NCBI RefSeq assembly: GCF_025602895.1
Contig: NW_026516229.1
Span: 186,001 to 250,000, forward strand
Direction of reading: 5' to 3'
Length of the DNA stretch: 64,000 bases
Source of the DNA: Polychytrium aggregatum
Lineage: Eukaryota; Chytridiomycota; Chytridiomycetes; Polychytriales
The translations under genes and the position numbers were made by a program. Position 1 is the stretch's first letter, and each line of letters starts with the position of its first letter. The notes below the pieces were generated by a model. That model did not search any database and was not told where the DNA came from. It saw only the letters and a program-made list of their open reading frames with translations. This document shows, in pieces, positions 22,049-33,131 of the stretch.

Positions 22049-23861
22049 TTATTGCTGGCCCTTGGCGCTCTTTTTGCTCTTGACCTTGGTCGGCGTCGAG
22101 GCTTCAGGAGAATCGTCCGCTGCCGCGGCTTTCTGTTTCTTTGATGACTTTTTGGGTGTGGCCTTGCTGTGCTCGGTCTCGTCGCCATGGCCCTTCTCGC
22201 TCGCTGGCGACTCTGTCGTGACATCGGCAGCCTTGGCTTTCTTTTTCTTTTCGGCGGATGCGATCGGGTCCTTCTTTGCCTTCTTGGCTGAGCCCTTGGT
22301 GATTTCGCGGTCGCCGCCCGAGACTGACTTGCGCTTCTTGCTCTTTTCGGCCACGTCAGGGGCATGATCCACTTCCATGGCGTTGTCGTTGGGCTCGGAT
22401 GCCTCCTCCTCCTCCTCTTCCTCGTCGTCATCGTCAGCTTTGGCAGCGTCAGCGGGCCGTCGGTACACAGCGCCTTCATAGTCCAGCACGCCCTCTTGGG
22501 GAGGCGCCTCGGCTTGCTCTTCTTCTTCACCTTCTACTTCCTCGGTCGAGGCTGGAGGCGGCTGAGGCACCGGAGCGGGTATGATATTGGAGCTGTCCAC
22601 CAGGCCAGTTTTGTTGGGGTGGCTCACGAGACTGCCCACAATCGTGAACATGTCGTCTGCCCGAACAATGCTGGCGGAGATGAGGAAGAGATTGGGCGAT
22701 TCATTTCAGATCAGCAATAGTCGAGTGGAGTGGAGCGTAATAAAGGAAGGCAAAGTGGGCCTCGGTCGCAGCTCGGCATAGCCTTGTCGGATCTAGCGAC
22801 AATTCCTTCTGCTTTGAACCCTCACGATGAATATCGACAAGCCCGGCACGACACGGCACATTACATTGCTCGCAAGCACAGTGGCGACGGGTGGCGGCGG
22901 ATCACAGACAAAAACCACTCACTCCAAGACGGTAAATCGAATGATTGCGTTCGAGTCGATGACGGATTTGTCCGACTTTTGGATCCAGGCACTCTGTTTG
23001 CTGTCCCATCGGAACTCGGACTTTCGGATCTGATCGGCCGCAATCGAGGCATTGAAAACGCCATGGACGAGCAAGCCGATATGATCCGACGACACTTTGT
23101 TGACCACGCCGGCTGTGCGATGCAAGACAGAGATGTACGGACATTAGACAAACGCACCGACCGACCGACCAAAGGGAGCCACATGGGCGTGGCCGACATG
23201 AATCGGTTTTGCTGAAAGTCCGAGAGGACACAAATCGTACTCAGAATCGAAGACCGCTCTGGCGCAAAGACCGTGAATCGCACGGAGACGTTGAAGTGGG
23301 TGTAGGGGTTGTCAAAGAGGATGCGGCCCGATGACTCCAGTAGCTTGATGTTTTTGAATGACAGAACGACACCCCCGACTTCGGCGACATATCTGCATCG
23401 ACAGGGAAGTGCACAAATCGGCGAAGGAAGCCCGAATGGTTCGTGTCAGCGACGATCCGCAAAGTGAGCGACGCGTCTGAGACATGCCGGCAAGAAGCAC
23501 CATCACGCAGGCCGTTGGATCGGAAGGGATCTCGATGTGAGAGCGCCAGCGGCGGGACATGACCGAACTGGGGAATAATGTGCATCCCAGTACATCCCAA
23601 TGCATTCCAGTACATCCCAGTACATCCCCGTCTGCCCAGCCGCAGCCTCGCGGTGCATTTGAGTGGAGTACCCGCTCATGCTGTTTGGTCGGCAAAGCCA
23701 GGTGCCTACCTCATCAGCAGGCTGTTCAGGTAGTGTGTGACTCCCTTCATGGTTTCGCCCACGAAACGAGGCGGCAGATGCACGAGCAGCGTGGCATCGA
23801 CGGTCTTGAACTCGCTGTGCAGCTGGTCGGCCTTCTTGGTCTGCTTCTTTTGTTTGGCCAT
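22049..23861 (-). CDS. RPA43: RNA polymerase I subunit A43 (RPA43)
   Basis: Stalk subunit of RNA polymerase I, which contacts the initiation factor Rrn3. Exons 23861-23710, 23392-23241, 23112-22923 and 22670-22049; phases agree, about 371 residues. The N-terminal SHS2-like domain shows VDATLLVHLPPRFVGET and VHLPPRF-type core strands, continuing YVAEVGGVVLSFKNIKLLE. The OB-fold segment reads GVVNKVSSDHIGLLVHG and ends DMFTIVGSLV, as in A43 and Rpb7-type stalk proteins. The C-terminal half is a long acidic then Lys-rich tail (EEEEEE..., KKRKSVSGG, KKSSKKQK), a nucleolar-type tail. Exon 2 uses a weak donor (GTACGA). The first exon begins MAKQKKQTKKADQLH. A short minisatellite sits in intron 1. 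Confidence 0.88.
23578..23628. repeat. 10-11 bp repeat in RPA43 intron 1
   Basis: Four to five degenerate copies of GTACATCCCA or GCATTCCA units between 23578 and 23628, inside the first intron. Confidence 0.65.
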
Positions 23862-24691
23862 GATGGTCAAGGGCGGCGGATTGGTGCAAAAATCAAACGG
23901 ATCGAGCGGCTCCCTTGAGAGCAAGGCTGCTTGGAGTTCGTTGAGACGGGGAATGGAAAGGACTTGCGACAGAGGCGATAAGGGCCGACGGACTTGTGTG
24001 CTCGCTGGCTCGGCTGACTGTGAGGGCGATGGTGGTGGGGTTGGTGGCCGGACCGGGCGGGGGATGGAGGCGCTGTGATGCAGATGCCGTCCGTCTGTTT
24101 CCTGTTGAATCGAGCTGGCTCGGTTCGGCTCGGCTCGGCTCGGGTGCAATGAGAGTGCGTCCTCGGCGAGAATGCGTCCTCAAAGGCGCTGCGGGCTTGC
24201 TCGACGGTGATCCTGGGAGCAAGCGATGGCCGATGCCCATTCGATCTTTGTGCTGGGGCGGCACAAAAAAATCGGGCTGGCAGGACAAATGAAGGCCATA
24301 GTGCCAAAAACGGCTGTATGAAGCGCGTGCTGCGCACCCAGATCCCTCCTGGCTGGGGACATCGCAATCGCCTCGATGCAGCGAGCTCATTACGAAACGG
24401 GGTCCTTGCAATTCATGACCAAAGACAAGTGTCTGGATCGAGGGTGCGCACGCGTGGATCCAGCGCTCACGATATCCACCAGTGTTCGCAGCGATCGCTC
24501 GTGTGTATTTGAGTTCATGCCGTCCAAGATTTACCCCCCAGAGTTGCGGCCAACAGCGCACATAGAGACCTGTCGCTCGATAATGGCGGGTCGCTTCGTA
24601 CAGAGCACTGGGCAGTGGGGGGGGGCAACGTGCATTTGTCTCCAGCATGCGCCTTCATCCTCACGACTCTGCCGGATCGTCTGTCCTTCTG
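23862..24691. other. Intergenic, upstream of RPA43
   Basis: Between the RPA43 start and the 3' end of the J-protein gene (both -). Contains a CGGCT pentamer run near 24119-24140. Open frames here are without motifs. Confidence 0.45.
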
Positions 24692-26309
24692 CTACGACCC
24701 GGGCCCACGAAATCGCTTGCTGGCAGCTTCATAAGCACTCCGGTAGTCGCTGTTGGTCTCCAAGATGGCCGAGTCGACCATCAGCTTCTCCATCTTGCGA
24801 CGCAGCACTCCGGCTTCAGCCGGGTGGTCCTTGTAGGGCTCAAGTACAGTCTGTAGGTACGAGCCGACTTCCTTCAGCTCCATGTTGGTCAGCTTTTCGA
24901 GCTCCAGCACTTGGTTCGTCAGGATCTCCACCTCCTTATCCTGGCTCGGAGGCATGTTGACCGGAGCCAAGAGCGGGCCGATCTGTGAGACAGCAATGCA
25001 CAGCGAGATGTATAGCTGATGAAAGAGCACCAGCTTCTGATGAGGAGTTCGCCAGGTGAACAGCCATCCGAGCGGCTCCTGGCCAGCTGGGGAGACGATC
25101 GTCTGGTATTCGAGCACGCCAAGAGCAAAGAGACCGACGAAGCGCCAGTATTTGCCATATTCGCCCTTGCCGAGGACCATCATGACCAACAGCACAAAGG
25201 CCGTGACGACGTAGAAGTAGTAAAACGAAGCGAGTGACGCCACTGTGTAGTCCCTCAGGGTTTTGCAGTGAGTGCAGGTCTTGACCAGATCGCCAAACTT
25301 GTCTGATTCGCAAACGAACCATCGACCGAGAGGGAGGGAGTGTGGGAAAAGACAGCAGAAATGGATCATTTGCTGTTAGAGAGCTGCAGCCACCACTCTC
25401 CCTCATCACCCAGCCATCTTCGAGATTTCGTCGCCTCTCCCCTCAGTCCGCATCCACAACCAGCATCGCAGGGTGGGTCAGTATTGCACAAGCCCGGTGG
25501 TCCGATGCGTTCGTGGGTGGAGGCTCCTTCATTCGCAAATGGGCCTCTTACCATACGCCGTGCGGGTCAGGGGCTCCTTGAGGACTTCGTATCCGTTCCG
25601 AATGCTCAGGTAAACTGCCTCGTACTGAGCACGGAGTTCGGGCTGTCGATAGTAGGCATCACTTGGCGTGTTAAGAGCCATCATGTCGACCAGCTCGCCG
25701 TGTCGAGGATCCATCCATCACCTACATCGTGCACTTTATCGGGATGGAGTTGCAGCGATAGAGACCGGTAGCTAGATTTGATCTGGGCCGGAGTGGCATC
25801 GAGGGGAACTTGCAGATAATTGTAGTAGCTGGGGTCGATCGAGCGTTCGATCTGGAGGAATAGACGGACATTGAGCGCTGGTGTCGTCGACCCGAGCGCC
25901 GCGCTGACACTGCCATTGACTCATATAGCGGCTTGGGCGGACCGGCAGTCGAATCGGGCCTCGGCTCTGGCCAGCGCTGTATTGTCTGGTCTTGCCCGAG
26001 CGAGCCTCACCTGGACGGTTGAGTAAACTAGGTAGCCCAGAACCACGGATATGTAGATCAATCTGGCGTGTTGCTGGAAGCGACGATGGTTGGGCTGGGG
26101 TGGGTGCTTGAAAAACAAAAAGTAGATGGCTTTTTGGATGAACTGGATACACAGAGAGGCAAAGGCGCCGATTAGGCGCTGCTGCATCCCCTCCCCGACA
26201 CCGATAGTCATTTGTTCATGGTCAGCGCTCGTCGCCTTGCCTGGGTCGCATAGGCTGGCACGAGCCACCAAAACATGAACGTCTGCAGCTGGGCAAACAT
26301 GGCTGGCAT
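24692..26309 (-). CDS. Integral-membrane J-domain (DnaJ/Hsp40) protein
   Basis: Membrane-anchored Hsp40 co-chaperone, probably of the ER. Exon 1 is 26309-26241 (MPAMFAQLQTFMFWW...), exon 2 26181-26011, exon 3 about 25909-25726, exon 4 25642-25552 and exon 5 25302-24692. The J domain is split over exons 3-5: YNYLQVPLDATPAQIKSSYR, then LQLHPDKVHD with the catalytic HPD, then YEVLKEPLTRTAYDKFG. Hydrophobic helices precede it (IYISVVLGYLVYSTV) and follow it (FYYFYVVTAFVLLVMMVLG; a second near LFALGVLEYQTIV; a third near LYISLCIAVSQIG). A C-terminal helical tail follows. Intron 1 is a GC-AG intron of 59 bp (CAG/GCAAGG). The junction from exon 2 (phase 0) to exon 3 could not be matched to an acceptor in phase, so that boundary is provisional. 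Confidence 0.75.
26182..26240 (-). other. Putative GC-AG intron
   Basis: Donor CAG/GCAAGG and acceptor ATGCAG, 59 bp, phase 0 on both sides. It joins the hydrophobic first exon to QRLIGAFASLCIQF. No GT donor in the neighbourhood keeps the frame. Confidence 0.55.
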
Positions 26310-26531
26310 GGCCGAACAGCAGTCTTCTTCGCGAGGGCAGAGGCCAAGGGCGGCGGTAGATGCAGGAGAAAGCGGGGAGAGAGCTGGGCGATGGGTGCTG
26401 GATGCCTTGCCGATCAAGCCAAACCAGCCAGCACCAGAGCGCGGAGCGAACAAATGCCCCTCGTCCGGCGTCTTGGCCGCCGTCTTCTCCCTGGACCATG
26501 CACATCCCGAGAGCCGCCTGCCCTCGCTGCC
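26310..26531. promoter_or_regulatory. Bidirectional promoter, J-protein / CNOT11
   Basis: Only 222 bp separate the two divergent ATGs, so both genes probably share this control region. No specific element recognised. Confidence 0.4.
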
Positions 26532-28701
26532 ATGAAGAGTCGCACGCCTCTCGGCCCAGAGCCCCCGGCACCTTCGCCTTCGGTCTCCAGAAAGGATATT
26601 GAGGCCGTCTATGACTTCATCTCCACGGCGCGGGCACAACCCCTCCGTCAGTCGGCAACGTCGGTCCTGAGCCTGTTTGCAACAACGAGCCGCAAGTTTG
26701 ATCTGGCCAGTCTGCTCTCGGTGCTGTTGGTCGAGCGAGTTCTTCTACCACGGCCGGTTCACCGCATCGCGGCTCTATATGCCCTCTACGCCGTCTACGA
26801 GGCTCTTCCGTTCAAGGACAGTCCATTCATCCATGTCTTTCTGGACTACATCCCCGAGACCTCCCCGACCTCCTATACCTCGCCCATCGCACCCACCCCT
26901 CAAGAGTCTTGGCTGTGTCTGCAGCTCTTCCAGCCCGTCACAAACATCGACTCCCTGACGCCTCTCGAAATCACCGCCTTCGACTCGAGCGCCGTGCAGG
27001 ACGAGATCGCCAAAGCTCCACATCTGCAGCGCAACCTTGAGCTCGCCCTCGGTATCAAACAGGACTACGACGCCGACATTTTAAACTCGGCTTCGCTGCG
27101 TCCAAGCATCTATGCCGTGGCCGAGCCCGATCTGCATGGGTAAGGGCCTACCGGTGGACTCAACGATTGCTGTCCTTGGGACTCGGGCCGATCCGGGCAT
27201 CATTGAAGATGTTGGATGTATGTGCGGGCTGGATCGCAACCGCATCTGTGGCCCATGCGGCTGATGCGACGTCATGAGTTAGTGGCTGCTCGCCTGCTCT
27301 CGGGTGGTGTGATGTATACACCTGCCACTAATGCATTCTCGATCCAACACTATGCCAACACCCAGGGACATTGTCGAACCGACGCTGTCTGAGGCCCTTG
27401 AAGCTGCCGTTGCCCTGTTCTGCGAGTATCCTGACCATCAATCCCAGCTTCTGGGATTCCGGCCCCCGTTTCCCCAATGTCTGCCACCGTCAATGCCGTT
27501 GCTGGATCATGAGGTATCGAGCATAATGCTTTCCACCAGCATCGGATCTTGGGCAAGCTTGCGGACGGAGTAACGGCCAAGGACACTGAGACGAAACTCA
27601 TGCTCATCGCTTCGTCCGATCACGTTCTCTATATCTCGTCGTCAATACCAGCTTTCTTGGATACATCCGGCGATCCAGGGCCCGCTCATCGAGTGGGATC
27701 CCTCAATCGCATCAGACACCACCAAACGGAATGAAGTCAGGCAGCACCTGCTTGCCGGAGCCGAAACCCCGCTCAGCATTTCGCAACAGCAGGTGGGCTC
27801 CGAGCCGTTCCTCCGAACAAGCATATGCCTGAGGGCTCCAAAGCTCTGCTGAAACGGTGCCGCTGGATTTCGACGATACTGGCTGACCATCCCCTGCGTT
27901 GTTTGTGTGGCTGTCGAGTATAGCATGTTGCGAGCATCTTGCAGGCCGATCCAAATCTAGTGCTCCAATGCGGGGTCACCACAGGAAACCTCGTTGGACT
28001 CGTGGAGCACAACCCGTCACTGGCATTCGAGGCGCTCAAGAGCCTGGCCAGCGTCGGCCACATTGACGAGTGAGTTTTGGAACCTTCTGGATGTTCGGAT
28101 GCCAAGAGTGTGCTGGCTGCCTGGATACTCACCAGTCTTGTCTTGTGCTGCGTTGATGGGCGTTCAAGGTTTCTGGAGATCCTCATCAACATGGGGGTTT
28201 CTCTGCAATCCATGGAGGTTGTCAACCAACTCGCATCGTCCATCGAGCTACCCTCGCGCTTCTTGCAGCGATACGTCTCCAACTGTATCTCGACATGTGA
28301 ACTGATTGCCGACAAGTACGCCCAGAACCGACATGTGCGCCTGGTAGGCAGTGCGTGCATTCTGTTGCAAGGGTTTATTCTGTGATCGCAGCTCTACGAC
28401 TATTGCCTCGATCAGAGGTGTCCATTCTCGAGTATGAGTTGTGGCTCGACGGTGCTCACCGCATGGTTTCAAGATGGGCGTCCATTTATGGCTACTGACA
28501 TGTCGCTCGATTGTCGGCGACCTGTTGCAGGTGTGCGTTTTTCTACAGTCGCTCATCAGCAACGGGATCATATCGCCAATGGACTTTGTCGAGATCCAGC
28601 CGTTCTGCATTCAGTTCTCGAGAATCAAGGAAGCTGCAGCCCTGTTTCGCCTGCTGAAGCGAGGAAGCGACATCCCGCCCGCAGCTAAACCGTGGGCATA
28701 G
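26532..28701 (+). CDS. CNOT11: CCR4-NOT complex subunit 11 (CNOT11)
   Basis: Subunit of the CCR4-NOT deadenylase complex; in animals it docks with CNOT10 on the CNOT1 N-terminus. Exons 26532-27139, 27366-27513, 27652-27792, 27924-28069, 28169-28343 and 28531-28701; phases all agree, about 462 residues. Family motifs appear in order: [17 protein letters not shown], then [88 protein letters not shown] and [13 protein letters not shown], ending [15 protein letters not shown]. These match the conserved C-terminal CNOT11 domain closely. The subunit is absent from the common yeasts, so its presence fits an early-diverging fungus. The gene diverges from the J-protein gene. Confidence 0.92.
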
Positions 28702-28723
28702 ACTGCTCTAGTTGGACTACTGT

Positions 28724-28777
28724 AATTGGATTGCTCTATTAGATTGCTCTATTTGGATTGCTCTATTTGGATTGCTC
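28724..28777. repeat. 13-14 bp minisatellite (GGATTGCTCTATTT)
   Basis: Four degenerate copies of the unit ATTTGGATTGCTCT just 3' of CNOT11. Confidence 0.75.
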
Positions 28778-29009
28778 GTCCATACTGCATGCGCGATATG
28801 GCATAAGCAACGTTCGTTTGGCTGACGGAATGGTGCCCCGGCGAGCAAATTTCATGGGTGCGAGCGCCGGTCGATGCCATTCAATCAGATCGATAAGCAT
28901 CGTTGAATCCACACCAACACACAAGTCATCCGCGTGTTGAGGTGTCCCGTCTCAACACTGGCACGCTGCAATGTCGGTGTTCATTGATAGCAACAGGAGA
29001 CAGGAGTCA

Positions 29010-29067
29010 GTGACAGGGGAAGGGGAAGGGGCAGGGGCAAGGGAGGGGCAAGGGAGGGGAAGGGGCA
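29010..29067 (+). repeat. G-rich tract with quadruplex potential
   Basis: Many GGGG/GGG runs separated by AA, CA or C (AGGGGAAGGGGCAGGGG pattern), about 300 bp upstream of the next ATG. Confidence 0.6.
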
Positions 29068-29368
29068 GCTCTGTTTGTTTGCCCGTCCCAGGACAACAGA
29101 GAATATTCAAACGCGCCACCCGGCGGCTGGCCAGGCCTGGATGCGCAACTGGACAGCTCCGTCGCCTCGCTGCATCATCCGGTACTCTGTCGCCGATGCC
29201 CCTCGCTATCATCCACTTTGCTTGGCAACGGCGTCGCTGCTCGAGGGCATCCCAGAACCCGATATCCATCACTCCGAACCCATCGTCCGTTCCCAGCACA
29301 CCCCACCGAGAGGCACTGTGCCGTCTCAAGAACGCAAGTGAGCATCCATTCCCAGTTCATCAACTGTG

Positions 29369-31930
29369 ATGGCAGACTCGGACGGCGAACCCTCGGGGCT
29401 TTCCGTATCCACGGCAGTACCTACCAAACTCAGCGAGCAGCAGAGCCTGGATCTCAGCCCCGACATTAACATGTCCCTAACCGAGAAACTGGCGAGCGAT
29501 ATCAACCTCGCGAATGAAGAGGCCGAGCGGTTCAAGAATATGGACACTGCCCTTGGCCTCACCCCCCATCAGGCCATCCAACTCCACCGCCTGGCCGAGT
29601 CCATCAAGATGGCATACACCCTGCTTGCCATGAAGCATCTGCACTCGACCTTCGAAGATGAGTCCAATGGGCTGTATGACCAAGAAGTTGTGACGTTCTC
29701 TACCGGCGTGCAGCTCAACCTGGACGAAGAAGAGACGCGGCTCAAGTAAGTAATATGCGGCAGCACCTTGCCGACCAGAAAGGTGTCAGCCAAACAAAAG
29801 TGTGCCGAGACATGCCGACGAGGTGCATGGCGGCTGGGGCGACGATCCCCACCGAGGCCGTCCGAGACGAACCGGCTGGGGCAGATTGGCTGGACCCAAT
29901 AACCACAAGTACTGCAAAGCGCACGAACACCCAGGGATCCCGAGGCTGGCTGTGGCTGCGGCTGCAGCTGCTTTGGTCCTGATTAGTAGTGTGCCGATTC
30001 ACTAACCGTGTATGCACTCTCGCATCACCTGCACTCACTCGAATCCCCGATGAACACCATGATCCCATTTCACCATGTGCCTCGGGGCTCTAGTGCGGCC
30101 GTGGAAGCCTACACCATGTTCCTGGTCCAGTGCGGAGTACCCCGAGGCAGCGAGCGGTTCGATGCGGCCCTGGCAGCGGCCGGGCTGGGTGTGAGCACAA
30201 TACTGAACGACCCCAACTTCCCGGAAGCCCCTGAGATTCCCGAAGTCATCACCGAGGAGGTCACCGTTAGCATTCCTCTGCCCGAGCTGTCGTTGATGCC
30301 CGTTGATGAGCCAGAGATCTCTTCTCCGCGTCGCAGCGAGGGCTCTCGTCGGGCTAGTCTGGTTGTTCGATACGCCCATCGGATATCGATGTGCGAGCGC
30401 CCGATCGATCTTGAGGACGTCGTCGAGACCCAGAACAGTTCCGCCGAGGACCAGGAAACGCAGCCGCCTGTGGGGCCGCCCGAGACTGCTGGGGATATAC
30501 CTGTCATTGCAGAAACCAGCACACAAGCCCAAAACGAAGCCGTGACGGAAGCACAATCCGAAGCCGAGCCTGTCGCCGAGGAAACCGCGACCGAGCGGTC
30601 TGAGGCTACCAGACAACAAGACTCGCCGATTCCCAAGGCGCCGAGTATCCCGATGTCGAGCCCCGGTCCTGTGGCGGCATTCCCGAATCCCAGAGTGCGG
30701 CCACCCGCGACAGCAAGAATCCCAGGCGAGGGTAATGTCCTCCAGGCCAAGCTCTTCGACCCGCTCGCCAACCTCAACATGCCCAACCCGCCACGACCCA
30801 ATCCAGTCGTCGGCACACGGTATCCATATTCATCCAAATCCAAAGTCAGCACACCCTCCGACGGCTTGGGTCCGGTTGGGCCGTTCTCCTACCGCATCCA
30901 ACCAAGCCACCCATCTTCCAGAGACCCACGACCACCCACGAACTACGTCGGGGCGCGAGACAATCACATCGTCGGCCGAGGTGCTCTCAAGCCCATCCCA
31001 AATCCATCGGCCCCGCTGTTGCCCCAGAGCATGAATCCCGCAACGATATCAAAGCATCTGACCAACAAGCCGCTCAAGTACCTCCCGGAGCCGGTAGTAC
31101 ACGGGGCAGATGCGACGGATGCAGCAGGCCAGAAGGCCGACACTTTCGAGCCTGTCTCGGCGGCGACAGACCACGAAGTCGGCTCCGGCGTTGCTGGCGC
31201 TGTTGGGGCGACTAGTGTGTTCCCTGGACCAGGCTCGATATCGTCGTCGTCTGGACAAGGTATGCCCATGGGCAACCGATCGAGGCTGGGCGGGTCGACT
31301 GGCGATACCGCCGTCGTTATTGGCGAGCGCAGCCATAGCTTAACCGATCATAAGCGAATCGACCCCGACTATGCGGAGCCACTGGCATACCAATCCAGAC
31401 TGGGTGGCTCTCAGCTCCGGATCTCCCAACCCGACAGCGCCCTCGCTGGTGCGTCGCTTCGGTGGGGAGCATCCCAGACCGTGGGTATCCGCGACCACAA
31501 GCTTCCGGTGCTCTCTCACCCCGGAGCCAAAACCATGAGTGCTACCTCTATCCTTGACGATCCAGAGCCAACAGCTGGTACACGAACCAGGCAAGGATCG
31601 GATGTTTCGGCCCAAGGGACAACGTGTGTGCCTGGGTTCTCACCGCAAGTAGAGTCGTTGTACATCGGTCGCTCGGAGGTCCAGAACGCCATGGCAAAGT
31701 CCCTGAATACTGCCATCCAGAATCGGAACCGGCGGCTTGTCGCAGGAAGTCTGGTACCGACACAGGGCAAGATCGAGCCGCTGAGGGGTGGCCGGCCCGG
31801 CCATATCACAGACATCAACCCTGATCTCAAGATTGGCCCCGCTGTCACGTACATCGCTGGGGATCATCGCACACTTCCGCCGCTCCAGCCAAAGCGAGAT
31901 AGCCTCGAGCAGAAACCAGCCCCCATGTAG
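29369..31930 (+). CDS. Large, mostly disordered protein of unknown function
   Basis: Not recognised. Exon 1 is 29369-29745 and encodes a helical N-terminus (MSLTEKLASDINLANEEAER, then TPHQAIQLHRLAESIKMAYT). It ends at a GTAAGT donor. The best in-phase acceptor is CTCTAG at 30091-30093, giving exon 2 at 30094-31930 and about 737 residues. Exon 2 opens with a compact segment AAVEAYTMFLVQCGVPRGSE that may fold, then becomes Pro/Ser/Glu-rich for about 550 residues. A degenerate internal repeat occurs: RSRLGGSTGD and YQSRLGGSQL. The length of open frame and consistent codon use support a real gene. The upstream 30008 frame start is a GTG and was not used. Function cannot be assigned. Confidence 0.6.
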
Positions 31931-32150
31931 CGGGGGGAGTCTTGGCCTTTGGAACCTTGGTTGCTTGTTCTGGATACTGAATATACACATGGACATCTGC
32001 TTCGCTGGAGCAGCTCAAGAGCGCACCTCAGAGCAACGGAAGCATGTGCTTACTCGGTGTATTGAACCTGGAACTAGTGCAAACGCATCAATGGGTTTGT
32101 GCCCAAATATATCGAGGCCGGTGTTCGCTCGGTGCATTCATAGCACTGCG
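31931..32150. other. Short convergent intergenic region
   Basis: Between the unknown gene (+) and the F-box gene (-). No feature seen. Confidence 0.4.
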
Positions 32151-33131
32151 TCATGCCCAAGGGTTATACAGCTTGGGCCGGTTCCTGGTGGTGCGGCTGC
32201 CTTGCAAGTTGCTTTGCGAGTTGCCTTGCGAGTTGCTTTGTGAGCTGCCTGGAATGTCGGCCCATCGAAAGATGGCTTCCAGACCCCGGGCCATTTCCGC
32301 TGACCATCGCAGCCCATACCGTTCTGCGTACACCCGAATATTTGATCTTGGATGGATGTCATCAAGGCGATCCTCGACGGTATGGGAATCGCCTGCGTTC
32401 CATAGTTCCAGGTCGTCGGGTCCACCTTCATGGTGTATGCGGATGGTGACCGGGATTCCATTTGAAAAGCCAGAGTATTCGATCGAGTCTTCCCAAGTCT
32501 GAAGGAAGACCCGAAATCGCTTGTCGATGGTGCCGACCATGTTGGTGACGCTAAATGCTTGGCAAAACGGACACAGCTTGGAATGACCCGATGGGTAGGA
32601 AGCTGTTGCTTCTCCTGCCGCCCACACCTCCGAGTTCTGTCCGGGCAGGTTGCAGAAGAGCGGGCGATGGAGCTGGAGCGAGCTTGGGTCTGATGCGGGG
32701 CTACGCCTGTCGTCGAACTGCCACACCATTCTTCCGGTGATGGTTGGCTTGAAGCAATACTGGAAATAAGTTCCGGATATCCGCTGGATGCCGTGGATGA
32801 AGCCGTACGGCCCCGCTGCAAGCAAGGCGAGACTCTCGTCTCTGGACTCGTGCAGACGATATCCGAAATAAAAGACATCCATCTGCGATATCGGGATCGA
32901 CACATCGACGAAGAAATGCAGGGTGCTGGCCGCATGGTGTGTCAGATACCGTGATCCAAAGTCTGGGCTTCGAATGAGGCGGCTGAATCGGCGGTTGCTG
33001 GAGGAAAGCTGGAGCAGCGTGAAGAGATCGAGATCGAGGGCGATTGCGAGGACCAGCTCGTTTGGGAGAGCATCCATGAGCCTGCGATGCCCAGGAGCGT
33101 CCTGCAATCTGTCTGGGCTCGGCAGCGCCAT
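32151..33131 (-). CDS. F-box protein
   Basis: Single exon of about 326 residues from the ATG at 33131 (the open frame continues a little upstream but only with a TTG). The F-box is near the N-terminus: LMDALPNELVLAIALDLDLF, then TLLQLSSSNRRFSRLI, so the product probably recruits a substrate to an SCF ubiquitin ligase. The remainder is a globular region rich in aromatic residues (VFYFGYRLHESRDES, CPFCQAF) with no named substrate-binding repeat. The C-terminus is a short Ser/Gln/Asn repeat (SQSNSQGNSQSN), encoded by a tandem DNA repeat. Target unknown. Confidence 0.72.
   Translation of the reverse strand: MALPSPDRLQDAPGHRRLMDALPNELVLAIALDLDLFTLLQLSSSNRRFSRLIRSPDFGSRYLTHHAASTLHFFVDVSIPISQMDVFYFGYRLHESRDESLALLAAGPYGFIHGIQRISGTYFQYCFKPTITGRMVWQFDDRRSPASDPSSLQLHRPLFCNLPGQNSEVWAAGEATASYPSGHSKLCPFCQAFSVTNMVGTIDKRFRVFLQTWEDSIEYSGFSNGIPVTIRIHHEGGPDDLELWNAGDSHTVEDRLDDIHPRSNIRVYAERYGLRWSAEMARGLEAIFRWADIPGSSQSNSQGNSQSNLQGSRTTRNRPKLYNPWA
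32195..32252. repeat. 12-bp coding repeat at the F-box gene 3' end
   Basis: Degenerate copies of GAGTTGCCTTGC / AAGTTGCTTTGC encode the terminal SQSN/SQGN repeats of the F-box protein. Confidence 0.7.

Larger units (their letters stand above)
28702..29368. other. Intergenic region with two repeat tracts
   Basis: Between CNOT11 and the following plus-strand gene. Holds a 13-14 bp minisatellite (28724-28777) and a purine/G-rich tract (29010-29067). No gene seen. Confidence 0.5.
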
